Source of the DNA: Diphasiastrum complanatum
Lineage: Eukaryota; Streptophyta; Lycopodiopsida; Lycopodiales; Lycopodiaceae
DNA length: 64,000 nucleotides
Assembly (NCBI GenBank): GCA_029204225.1
Contig: CM055092.1
Location: forward strand, 40,211,820-40,275,819
Direction of reading: 5' to 3'
This document shows, one piece after another, positions 55,795 to 64,000 of the stretch. Numbering within the stretch: the stretch's first letter is position 1; each line of letters opens with the position of its first letter. The translations under genes and the position numbers were made by a program. The notes below the pieces were generated by a model. The model was given only the letters and a program-made list of their open reading frames with translations. It was not told where the DNA came from and did not search any database.

Positions 55795-56967
55795 CTAAAC
55801 ATCATGCCAAGCCATGGATTCCAAGGCATTTTGTGCACTTGAAGATACATCAATTAAAATATTAAGTGCATAAATAATGTTGCCAAAGACAACTTGTCTT
55901 GCTTGATCCATATGATTGAGCCTAGATGGCTCCATCTTGATACTCAAGGTTCTCCTTGGAGTCCTCGGGTCTTGAGCTTGATCCTCCACTTGACTTGACT
56001 CCAAAACATCTATGAATTGAATAATGTGTTGATCAAAAGGTGCTTCTTCAAGTTTACAAATCTTCCACTCTTGAAAGATCACATTTCTACCATTGACAAA
56101 TTCTTTGGTTGAAAACAAGTAGATTCTACAATCTCTACTTGAAGAGCAAAACACTACCATTATTCCTATCATTGAAATAGGATAATCTTTGGTCCTTACA
56201 TTGGAATGATCATGCTCAAAGCATGTGGACCCAAAGATTTCCAATACAAATGATGTTTCATCTTTTATGACACTATTCAAACTATTACAAAAATAGTTAT
56301 CCAATGAAATCGCTTTATCAACAACAAATGTAGACTTCAAAGCATCCCATTTCATTGTCTTGTCATACAAAGTAATAAACACCATGAATCTTAAAGGTAA
56401 GAAACAAGTCACCTCATGTCTACTAATACTTTCCAAAAAGTATTCAAAGATAGTAGACTCTCCAATGCTCACCACCCTTGCAAGATGCACACTTGAATGG
56501 ACAATTTGCATGCAATTTGATGACTCGGACATTGTCATTGAGGACTCCCTTGGAACTCTCATGCTTTGAGGATGAACCTCAAAATCTTCCTCCTTTTGAT
56601 GCTCCTCCTCAATGCAAGCAAGATCACACTTTGCCAAGATCTCCTCTTGAGTGATCTCCTCCTTTGCCAAGCTCATTCTTTTAAAAGCAACACTAGCTTC
56701 CAACTTAAACAATCTTCCATGTTTAAATCCCTTTGCAATGCAAACATCATTATTCAATATGAAGCAAACACCATGCTTAAAGTGGACATCCAAACCACTC
56801 TCTAAGAGTAGACCAACACTAAGCATATTCTTGGTGATTGATGGTACATAAAGGACATTTTCTAGATCCATGCATTTTGAGGATTCTAGATACAAAGAGA
56901 TGGTGCCAACACCATCTATCCTACACTCTTCATCATTTGCTAAAAAAGACAAACTTTTTAGCAGCAT
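55795..56967 (-). CDS. Copia-3 protease end and diverged pol region, 390 codons open
   Basis: The frame starts with protease and pre-integrase sequence (DGVGTISLYLESSKCMDLEN, VLYVPSITKNMLSV). It then loses similarity where the integrase core should be: no HSD, TDNGGEY or QQNGVAERKN. Further on, IFGSTCFEHDHSNVRTKD, LFSTKEFVNGRNVIFQE and SRLNHMDQARQ mirror the integrase C-terminal region and linker. The frame stays open for 390 codons despite losing catalytic motifs. RT and RNase H never follow. Confidence 0.75.
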   Translation of the reverse strand: MLLKSLSFLANDEECRIDGVGTISLYLESSKCMDLENVLYVPSITKNMLSVGLLLESGLDVHFKHGVCFILNNDVCIAKGFKHGRLFKLEASVAFKRMSLAKEEITQEEILAKCDLACIEEEHQKEEDFEVHPQSMRVPRESSMTMSESSNCMQIVHSSVHLARVVSIGESTIFEYFLESISRHEVTCFLPLRFMVFITLYDKTMKWDALKSTFVVDKAISLDNYFCNSLNSVIKDETSFVLEIFGSTCFEHDHSNVRTKDYPISMIGIMVVFCSSSRDCRIYLFSTKEFVNGRNVIFQEWKICKLEEAPFDQHIIQFIDVLESSQVEDQAQDPRTPRRTLSIKMEPSRLNHMDQARQVVFGNIIYALNILIDVSSSAQNALESMAWHDV

Positions 56968-57403
56968 TGAAAGAGTGTAAGGTTAAGAAAAAGTCCTTTT
57001 CAAAAGACATGTGGGAGCTAGCCCCACTGTCAATCCACCAATTGTCTCTTGAATTGCCATTGCTTGTTGGTGAGGATGTAGATGCCATCAAGAATACATC
57101 TACTTCATCCTCCTCCTCCTCCTTTGCAAGGTTTCCTTGTTTGTCATCCTCCACTTGTGCTCTTAGCCTCTTGTAGCATTCAGATGCATAATGCCCCTTC
57201 CTTCCACAAAAGAAGCATTTTTGCTTTGACTTGTCCTTTGAGCTTGATGCATCATCCTCTTCTTTGGCCTCCTTTGGATGCTTCTTCTTTCCGTTGGTCT
57301 TCTTTTTGTCCTTGAATGAGAAATTGGCTTTCTCATCACCATCCTGCAATAACAAGGAACTCATCCTAGATTTTGCATGGAGCATCCTACACTCTTCAGC
57401 CAC
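56933..57403 (-). CDS. Copia-3 zinc knuckle and protease
   Basis: The frame reads CFFCGRKGHYASECYK (a CCHC knuckle), an acidic linker, then NWWIDSGASSHMSFEKDFF, the protease active site with intact DSGA. It is frameshifted relative to the gag frame at about 57,415 and to the next frame at about 56,950. Confidence 0.85.
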   Translation of the reverse strand: MAEECRMLHAKSRMSSLLLQDGDEKANFSFKDKKKTNGKKKHPKEAKEEDDASSSKDKSKQKCFFCGRKGHYASECYKRLRAQVEDDKQGNLAKEEEEDEVDVFLMASTSSPTSNGNSRDNWWIDSGASSHMSFEKDFFLTLHSFNAAKKFVFFSK

Positions 57404-57423
57404 TAATACACTATGAAGTTTTT

Positions 57424-57975
57424 CTATATTGGCAAAGTGTCTTGGATGGCAAAACTTTGGACCAAATTTGCAAAGTCATCTCCTAGACCATTAAGGACAA
57501 TTTGTACAAGCTCTCCATCATGAATCTTCTCTCCAATGGAAGCCAACTCCCTATTTAGAGACTTGATTATGAGTACATATTCCTGTGCACTCTCCTCACT
57601 TCTCCTCGTGCTTTGCAAAATTTGATTTCTAAGCATAAGAACTCCATAAGTGTTGCTAGACTCATAGATTGATTTTAAAGACTCCCAAGCCTCTTTAGCA
57701 TTAGTACAAGCTGATACTTCTCTCAACAAATCATTGCTCACATTCATCTTCACACAATGAAGTGCAAGCCTAGATCTCTTCTTGTATCTAGCTAACTCCT
57801 GTGCACCTAGAGGTTCATCTTCATCTTCAATCAAGAACTCATAAAGGTCTTGGAGCACCAAGAGTGACTCCATTCTAACCTTCCAAATAGCATAATTTGT
57901 AGAATTCGACCTCTCACTAGCTTCTAGAAGGTATGCTCCAGTAGATCCCATCTTACTAGTGACTTCTACAAACAA
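57424..57975 (-). CDS. Copia-3 gag
   Basis: The 183-codon frame reads STNYAIWKVRMESLL, CVKMNVSNDLLREV, AWESLKSIYESSNTYG and ELVQIVLNGLGDDFANLV. It is close to Copia-2 gag, so the two elements belong to one lineage. Confidence 0.9.
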   Translation of the reverse strand: MFVEVTSKMGSTGAYLLEASERSNSTNYAIWKVRMESLLVLQDLYEFLIEDEDEPLGAQELARYKKRSRLALHCVKMNVSNDLLREVSACTNAKEAWESLKSIYESSNTYGVLMLRNQILQSTRRSEESAQEYVLIIKSLNRELASIGEKIHDGELVQIVLNGLGDDFANLVQSFAIQDTLPI

Positions 57976-58445
57976 GAAATAGATTTGAATGACTTGAAAC
58001 TCACAAAGGTCTCACACTTGCAGTGTTTCACTCAAATTTGATTTCTAATCCAACAAATGGACTTATAATCACAGTTCTATCACTCCCTCACAAAGCTGGA
58101 ATGAAGATAAGATGAAGTGAAAACTACTTTCAAACAAATCTTACCAAGAAATGGATTTGATTGTCTCTAGAAACTCACTAAGGTCTCTCTCTTGTAGTTT
58201 TTCACTCAAATTAGATTTCTAATCCAACAGATGGACTTATAATCTCAGTTCTAGCACTCCCTCACAAAGTTGGATTTTTTTTGGATCAAATGAATACCAT
58301 GCATTAAATGCAGGTTCAGAGGTGCCCACACATGTGGACAGTACGGATTTGGACCCCTACCAAGTTTGGGATCAAGTCTCCTCACCAAAATCAAGATTCT
58401 AGCTTGCCCTCTCAATACTAGTTTTTAGCACCAAAACTTGCTAAA
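57976..58445 (-). repeat. Copia-3 5' leader with a direct duplication of about 120 bp
   Basis: Sequence at about 57,970-58,100 (AAACTCACAAAGGTCTC, TTTCACTCAAATTTGATTTC, ACTCCCTCACAAAG) recurs at about 58,150-58,275 with several differences. No coding region is seen. The primer-binding site expected at its right edge is missing. Confidence 0.65.
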
Positions 58446-59128
58446 TAGGACCATAAATGGATCTACAAAAGATCCACAAGAGTGATTGGATGCTTGCTTA
58501 ACAATCTATCAAAAAACTAGACACAAAAAAGTTGATCTAGATTGGCAATTTGACAAACAACAAGCATTAACAATCAAAAACATTGATAAACATTGAAATC
58601 CGAGCCCACACGTGTGTACTACAGGCTGTAGTACGGCCTTCAACCTGAGAAACAAGTAGAAATTGATTTGGTTTCATTTGGATCACAAAAGCTCAATGTA
58701 CATAGTGAACTAGCTTGAGATTGCCAATGAGCTCCAAAAATTTTCTATCTTCTCACTATGAAGAGAGGGAATACATAGCAAATTCGACTTCCTTCTTGAA
58801 GTTAGGTGGATTTCCAGCATGTAATATGGAAGTTAACTCACTCTCCTTGACCTAAAATGAAACCCTAGTCTATTTCCTAGAGTTATGCTTGGTAGGTAGC
58901 TAGTTGGTCAACTTTTCACCTTAAACTTAGGTGTAGGTCCTATAGAGTAGGGATGACCACCAAATAGACATGACCAACTCTCTTGACTTGACCTAACCTA
59001 CATTAGAATGGGTTTCCCATGTGGCATCATGGCCTCACATGTGTGGGACCCACTTGTGTACACAATTTACACTATTCTACATGGTTTTTGATCAAGCTAG
59101 ATTTGCCAAATTTTGGCAATTCTTCACA
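58446..59128 (-). repeat. Copia-3 5' LTR, inner end truncated (683 bp)
   Basis: It matches 54902-55584 base for base apart from about twelve substitutions. The 18 bp from TGTGAAAG to the shared TAGGACC are replaced by unrelated sequence, and the adjacent primer-binding site is gone. This end is therefore damaged. Confidence 0.9.
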
Positions 59129-59660
59129 GCCACTTCACTTTTTTTTCTCGAAACAAATTTTATCTGACTATAAGAAGACGAATTCTTCGAGATTCATTAT
59201 ACTTGGAGATGGTTCTAAGCATGAAGTTGATGGAACTGGTGTACTATGGTTAGACACGAATCAGGGTGACAAAAAACTGGAGGAAGTTCTCTATGTTCCT
59301 ACTCTCGATAAAGATCTTATATCCATAGCAAAGATAGTCGACATAGGAATGCTAGTATCCTTCACAAGGGACTCTTGTAAATTGTTCGATGAAGATTCTG
59401 ATAACCTAGTTACTAAAGGTAACAGAGATGGTAATTTGTATCACTTGAGCATTCGAACTCGAGCAAGCAAATCAAACTCAATAATCGACAAATATTTTGT
59501 GGCACAAGAGGTTATGTCACATGAACATGAAATCCTTGTACCAAGCCAACAAGAGTCAGAGAATTGAAGGAGTCAAAATCAAGAGTTGAGATATTCGAAC
59601 TACCTGCAAATCTTGTCTTAAAGAAAAAATGACTCGAACACCTTTGCCCAAAAGGTTTGA
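59129..59660 (+). pseudogene. Copia-6: right part, protease and pre-integrase
   Basis: After the duplicated GCCAC the frame continues TSLFFSKQILSDY, FIILGDGSKHEVDGTGV, EEVLYVPTLDKDLISIA and GNLYHLSIRTRA, which is protease into the pre-integrase region. A stop falls at 59,565-59,567. Another frame gives CKSCLKEKMTRTPLPKRF, the integrase Cys-x2-Cys finger, before the sequence switches to Copia-7 at about 59,650. Confidence 0.75.
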
Positions 59661-60810
59661 GGCAAATGCGAATTTACTGTTATGGATCGTGCAGCTTCCA
59701 ACAATGTACGGTTCTTCCGCTCTGCTACTCCGTTCTGTTGTGGCGTGTAGCTCATAGTAAACTGGTGGTGCACGCCATATGAAGATAGGTAGTCATTCAT
59801 CTCCTTTGACAAGAACTCTCCCCCTGAATCAGATCGTAGGGCCTTGATCCTCTGACCAGTTTGATTCTCAGCGTATTGCTTGAAGTCTTCGAAGCAACAT
59901 AATGCTTCTAAGTTGTTCTTAATGAACAATACACTGGCAAATCGGGAGTAATCATCAATGAATGTAATAAAATACAGAGCTTGACCTAATGAAGGTACGC
60001 TCATAGGACCACACAAGTCACTGTGTATCAGTGACAAGATGGACTTCGCCCTTTTGGCTTGTCCTCTGGGAAATCTCATCCTAGGTTGTTTTCTTAGTAG
60101 ACAATTTTTATAGATAGTCTGATTAGTTGTGGTGAAAGCAATTATATTCATGTCCTTGACCATTTTATTGTGATGCATATACAAGATTGAACGCATGTTT
60201 AAATGACCTAATCTTTGATGCCATGAATTTGCATCTGAACAACTCACAGAAAGTGCAACATTGTGACTCAGTATGTACAAATTTCTTTCTCTGTGAGCAG
60301 AGAGGATTTTCTTTGAGTTCTCATCCAAAATAGTACATCGGTTGGCTATGACCAAGGCTCTATAGCCATGATCTGTGATCTTGCTAATAGATAGAAGGTT
60401 CTTTGTTAATTTGGGTACATAAAGTATTCCATTAAGCTGCCTAGTGATGCCATCAGAGAATTGCAGTTGAATAGACCCTTGGCCTTCAACTTGGTGTGAA
60501 CTGGAGTCACCAAAGAAAATGTATTTTGATTTTGTAGCTGTGAGTATAGAGAAGAGGTCCTTGCATGGCGTCATGTGTTGAGAAGCACCTGAATTGAGAT
60601 ACCAATGATGGGCATCTCTACTGGATTGATCTTGTACCATTAGCGCCTTCTTTTCATCTTGAAATCTTTTGACTGTATCAGAGTTCCATTCTTGGTGCTG
60701 TTGCATCTTCTTCTCTGCTTCATTGTGCTTGAGGATGCGACAATCCTTGATGTCGTGGTTGGTTCTTTCGCAATATCTGCAAAATAGCTTGGTCTTGGAT
60801 GATGAGTGAC
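59618..60810 (-). CDS. Copia-7 zinc knuckle, protease and integrase
   Basis: The frame reads CRYCERTNHDIKDC (CCHC knuckle, near 60,780-60,735), then the protease site HHWYLNSGASQHMTP, where the catalytic Asp of DSGA is Asn. Next come SWHQRLGHLNMRSILY, LIHSDLCGPMSVPSLGQA, FITFIDDYSRFA, LRSDSGGEFLSKEM and TPQQNGVAERKNRTLLEAA. The integrase D, D and E are kept. The frame runs on into non-homologous sequence at its end (WAKVFESFFL). Confidence 0.85.
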
Positions 60811-60900
60811 TATATTGTTGCTGTTGTTGTGGCTGTGATATTGCTAGCTATTCTGCCTTTGTCTTCTTATCCTTGAAGCCTTTCTTCTTCTTGGATTGTT
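59618..60900 (-). mobile_element. Copia-7: truncated Ty1/copia element
   Basis: The minus strand holds zinc knuckle, protease, pre-integrase and most of the integrase. Gag start, RT, RNase H and LTRs are missing. It meets Copia-6 tail to tail at about 59,640-59,665. Confidence 0.85.
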
Positions 60901-61820
60901 GCTTGTTTGAATAGAGTGCCATGGATTTGAATCATCTGTTTTAGGATCGATGTGAAAGGGTGATATTTCAAATGATTCTTTACTCAAATTTTCAAGAAAG
61001 TCGCACATCACTAAATCCCATAGTGCGACGAGGATTTTTATTCTATGATGAGTCGAGGATTTTTCAAGAAAGTCGCACATCACTAAATCAATTTTTTTTT
61101 TAAAAGGAACCTCCAACACATCTAGTATTGGTCTAGTTCTCAGTACAACACCCACTGACCCTACTTGCAAAAACCACTACTCCAAACAAACCTCACAATT
61201 TTCGGTGCTCAAGCCTTATCCAAAAAGACCTCGAGAGTCACTCATAAAATTAATACAAAAGAGGCTCCAATTGCCATGAGGCATTCAAACCTTCACAGAC
61301 AATGTAAATCAAACGAGCTTTTGGCTGTACAAGTCAATGGTCAATTCGACAAAACCGTTTGAAAACACTTTCAAACAATAAACAAGAATTCGAAAGGAGC
61401 TCATGCTCCTCCCGACAGACGCACCACTGAAGGATTATAAAATGACCCCCAAATAGACTGCCAATCTAAGGGAATTCTAATGGAAGTCGGTCTATACCAC
61501 AATTACAGCTCAAGCTCCATTGAGTATGGAGTCGAAAATAAGACCGTTCATGATAACAGACACTTTCAATGGCAATCGGCAAGGCAAATTCCTAATAGTC
61601 TACCGACAATTTTTAGATAGCCTAAAGAACTTTGAAATGGACAAGAGATCATGCGTGTAAGCTCTGGCTTTTGAGATACTGATGAGACGTACAAGCATAA
61701 CTCGTATATAAGTTGAGATTCACTTAACGAGTGAGATAAAATAGGGTTAGGTTTTGAATAAACGCCTAATCTTCACCTGGCAATGAGTGCCCATCATACC
61801 AACCGGTCCCAGATACTTCC
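60901..61820. other. No gene; short direct repeat
   Basis: TTTTCAAGAAAGTCGCACAT occurs near 60,988 and again near 61,060, both followed by CACTAAATC, a duplication of about 30 bp. Nothing else is recognised. The end may contain gag sequence of the following gypsy element. Confidence 0.5.
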
Positions 61821-62628
61821 TTGATTAAATGTGACATCTGTGATTTTATGGGCCATACCTCATTCTATTGCTATTATCCAAGGAACCAGCATCATGATCA
61901 ATCAGGAGGCCAATACCAGCCCCCTAGAAATCCATTTGTTTCACGAAATCCATCATATCAATACCCTCCACGAAACAATCCCCAAATCCATATCCAAGAG
62001 CTGCCTAGACAACCCAAGCATGAACCTCAACCTCAGTTGGCACCCTTAGGTCCACCTCCGAGGGGACAACCTGATGTCGGAACACGAAAACATCAAAATC
62101 GTAGAAAATTTGCACCAAACACAACTTGTCGACCACTCCTACGATCACACATACCATCAAGATACAACACCCACTGCTGGTAGTTCAACGCACTATCATG
62201 AAGATACCTCATGCTCGTGCAAACGAGATGAGTATTCCACAAACCCAAAAAATCCAGGTCAGCTAGCCATCCAAGATGGTTAAGCTATTGCCACGAGACC
62301 CATGAGCAACAAATGTTTCATCTGTGGTGAAATGGGAAACTTCATGGTCGACTGTAAAGTAAAAAACCAATACCATGCTGAGTGTCCAGACTGTGTTCAC
62401 AAACACAATTTCAAAGACTGCCCAAAGCAACCTAACAGGATCCTCCCAGCACAACATATCTCATCAAAACCTGTTAGAGTCCTTACTAGAGCTCAATGCC
62501 AAAACCAACAACAACAGCAAGACATAGCAAAATCAGCTAACCATATGGGAAGCTCCTTGATAGCTTCCACTTTACCAAGAGGTTACCTAGACCCACGCGT
62601 GAAACAAAGGCAATACAAAGAATTTTGA
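61821..62628 (+). pseudogene. Gypsy gag nucleocapsid region, two zinc knuckles
   Basis: The frame 61821-62183 has CDICDFMGHTSFYC followed by a Pro/Gln/Arg-rich stretch. The frame 62302-62628 has CFICGEMGNFMVDC, where the zinc-binding His is Asn, then a second Cys/His set (CPDCVHKHNFKDC) and a Gln-rich tail. A frameshift separates them. Confidence 0.75.
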
Positions 62629-62747
62629 GATGAGTTCTAGTAGGAAGAACAAAAATGGACGGTCTGTTATCTGCCCCGATCCTCGAAAAAGAATAGCTCC
62701 TACAGGGACTTGAAGTATTCTCTGAACTTCTGCAGGCTCAAATCACA

Positions 62748-63245
62748 ATGCCCTTCCATAGCGCAATAAAATCTTTCACTGGTCTCCAAAGTTATATCCA
62801 TCGCGGTTTTCAGCTACCTACTATCCCAAATGAACAGCGAAAACCAGACAAGATTCCAAAAATTCCTCATATTCCTATGAATCTGATGAACATCGGTGTT
62901 TCTAAGGGGACTAGCATCACCTTACCTATGACCTATAAAGATTATCCAGTAGTATCCGCTATCCTTGATAGTGGATCAGGCATAAACATAATGGTTTTGT
63001 CACTAGCAAAGTCAAGGGGATTCCATACCTTAGATCAGGCATGTTACAAAATTCGTATGGCCGATCAACGAGTCACAGACCCTGCAGGTCACTTATCGAA
63101 TATACCAATACGTATTGCAGGAGTCAAATTTACTACAGATTGTGTCATTTTCGATTTACCAGATGATGCAAATACATATAAACTCCTTCTTTGCATACCC
63201 TGGCTACAGATGACAAGCGTTGTCCAAGATTGGAAGCGTAGGTAA
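62748..63245 (+). CDS. Gypsy aspartic protease
   Basis: The 165-codon frame contains VVSAILDSGSGINIMVLSLA (active-site DSG), KIRMADQRV, IRIAGVKFTTDCVIFDL and LLLCIPWLQM. That is a retropepsin-type domain followed by the start of the linker to RT. It ends abruptly at the deletion joint. Confidence 0.85.
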   Translation: MPFHSAIKSFTGLQSYIHRGFQLPTIPNEQRKPDKIPKIPHIPMNLMNIGVSKGTSITLPMTYKDYPVVSAILDSGSGINIMVLSLAKSRGFHTLDQACYKIRMADQRVTDPAGHLSNIPIRIAGVKFTTDCVIFDLPDDANTYKLLLCIPWLQMTSVVQDWKRR

Positions 63246-63640
63246 TAACGAAAAACGAGTCACTATTGACTCGAATGGCCACATAAAGTCTGCCAAGGTT
63301 TATGATGACCAAGTAGTTGTCAGGAAGGGAACCCAACACTTCATGGCTGATCACCTTTCCAGACTTCCAAATGCTGACAAGGCCGATGCACCAGTCAACA
63401 ACAATCTCCCTAATGCATGCCTTTTTCAAATCGATGCCACACCCTTGTGGGCTGAGGAAATCACTCAGTTCCTAATCACAGGCCGCTAACCACTTCATGG
63501 CTGATCACCTTTCCAGACTTCCAAATGCTGACAAGGCCGAAGCACCAGTCAACGACGATCTCCCTGATGCATGCCTTTTTCAAATCGATGCCACACCCTT
63601 GTGGGCTGAGAAAATCACTCAGTTCCTAACCACAGGCTGA
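63246..63640 (+). pseudogene. Gypsy RNase H tail, tandemly duplicated (154 bp)
   Basis: VVRKGTQHFMADHLSRLP is the end of a gypsy RNase H domain. The segment 63337-63490 is repeated at 63491-63640, both beginning CACTTCATGGCTGATCACC, with few differences. The 154-bp period shifts the frame. Confidence 0.8.
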
Positions 63641-63779
63641 CTCAAAGAGGGCTAAATACGGTAGCAAAAAGAAAAATTCTGCTAAAGGTAGCACCCATTC
63701 AACTCATAGCAGGACAATTATATAAAAGGGACGCTGACGATATTATACCCAGATGCCTTTATGAATCTGAGATATGTCC

Positions 63780-64000
63780 TATTATATCTCAGGCACATGA
63801 GGGCATTGGCGGGCGGTCACTTCTCAGCTGAAGCGACTGTCAAAATCATACTTTGAGCGGCCTTATGGTGGCCATCATTGTTTAAGGATACCTTGGCTAT
63901 CATTAAAACATGTGATGTTTGCCAACGAGCCAAGAAAAATACAAAAGCCGACTTGACACCATTTACACCCATTATAGAAGACGAAACCTTTCATAAATGG
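63780..64000 (+). pseudogene. Gypsy integrase H2C2 zinc finger
   Basis: A plus frame reads GGHFSAEATVKII, stop, AALWWPSLFKDTLAIIKT, CDVCQRAKKNTKADLTPF, the His-His-Cys-Cys finger and following linker of gypsy integrase. One stop (near 63,854) interrupts it, and the first His lies in an overlapping frame (AHEGIG). The catalytic core lies beyond the window. Confidence 0.8.

Larger units (their letters stand above)
54884..59128 (-). mobile_element. Copia-3: LTR-bounded copia without RT or RNase H
   Basis: The 4,245-bp element is flanked by perfect GCCAC duplications (54879-54883 and 59129-59133). The left LTR is 54884-55584. The right LTR matches over 683 bp (58446-59128) but lacks its inner 18 bp, and no primer-binding site is visible. 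Gag, zinc knuckle and protease are recognisable. The integrase region is diverged and RT and RNase H are absent. LTRs differ at about a dozen positions by eye (about 98% identity), so it is younger than Copia-2. It must have moved with enzymes from another element. It landed in the protease active site of Copia-6. Confidence 0.92.
61821..64000 (+). mobile_element. Ty3/gypsy element with RT deleted, cut by window end
   Basis: In order: two zinc-knuckle motifs, an aspartic protease, the tail of RNase H, and the integrase H2C2 finger. Reverse transcriptase and most of RNase H are missing at about 63,235. Protease before RNase H before integrase is the gypsy order. LTRs would lie outside the window. 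Confidence 0.85.

Overview
This window looks like nuclear DNA of a land plant. The evidence is a spliced cytosolic ribosomal protein S12 gene with GT-AG introns and a telo-box promoter, degenerate CCCTAAA telomere-like repeats, tRNA-Met-primed Copia elements, a tRNA-derived SINE insertion and long CT/CA/GA microsatellites. The species cannot be fixed from the sequence. Several mobile families here are not ones I associate with flowering plants, so a non-seed plant is plausible, but that is inference. Most of the window is nested, decaying transposable elements; only the S12 gene is clearly an ordinary host gene.

Layout. 1-5352: a decayed Copia-family piece, an LTR retrotransposon remnant with one complete LTR, and a GC-rich element with 16-bp terminal inverted repeats (TIRs). 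5655-7542: promoter and gene for eS12. 7999-8506: a hAT-like non-autonomous element. 9700-10520: a LINE ORF1-like remnant. 11136-14663: degenerate Copia-1 (minus). 17.8 kb: a compound CT/CA microsatellite. 18977-20712: copy A of an uncharacterised two-gene mobile family. 21925-27949: Copia-2, structurally complete with LTRs and a CATTA target-site duplication (TSD), but with its reverse transcriptase region replaced by about 1 kb of unrelated open sequence. 28988-29269: an intronless histone H3-fold ORF with CENH3-like features. 29708-32660: copy B of the two-gene family. 32704-35350: Copia-4 (minus). 36-38.5 kb: unrecognised low-complexity ORFs with a 260-bp tandem duplication. 38.8-40.9 kb: Copia-5 (minus), interrupted by a probable solo LTR. 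40940-41382: eleven short palindromes at about 41-bp spacing inside a larger inverted repeat. 41582-42661: the N-terminal half of a gene related to the methyltransferase at 51-53 kb. 46237-48030: copy D of the two-gene family. 49171-54300: a candidate 5.1-kb DNA transposon. 54.3-54.7 kb: telomere-like repeats. 54.7-59.65 kb: old Copia-6 (plus), split at its protease active site by Copia-3 (minus, TSD GCCAC). 59.6-60.9 kb: Copia-7 (minus). 61.8-64 kb: a Ty3/gypsy element running off the window.

The most unusual content is the 49171-54300 unit. It is bounded by imperfect TIRs of about 28 bp and a possible AGGA duplication. It carries a decayed spliced gene whose translation joins a ParB-like motif to a beta-class (motif IV before motif I) DNA methyltransferase, next to an opposite-strand transposon-protein fragment. 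A second copy of the methyltransferase N-terminus lies 9 kb away, about 230 bp downstream of the palindrome array. The second unusual item is a two-gene family present three times (A, B, D): a transposase-like protein with paired-Cys, His-Cys-Thr-x-His and EKSH blocks, and an acidic partner protein of unknown function. All methyltransferase copies and most transposase copies carry lesions. The copy B partner gene is nearly intact. No tool was run: exon joins, identities and family assignments were made by eye.
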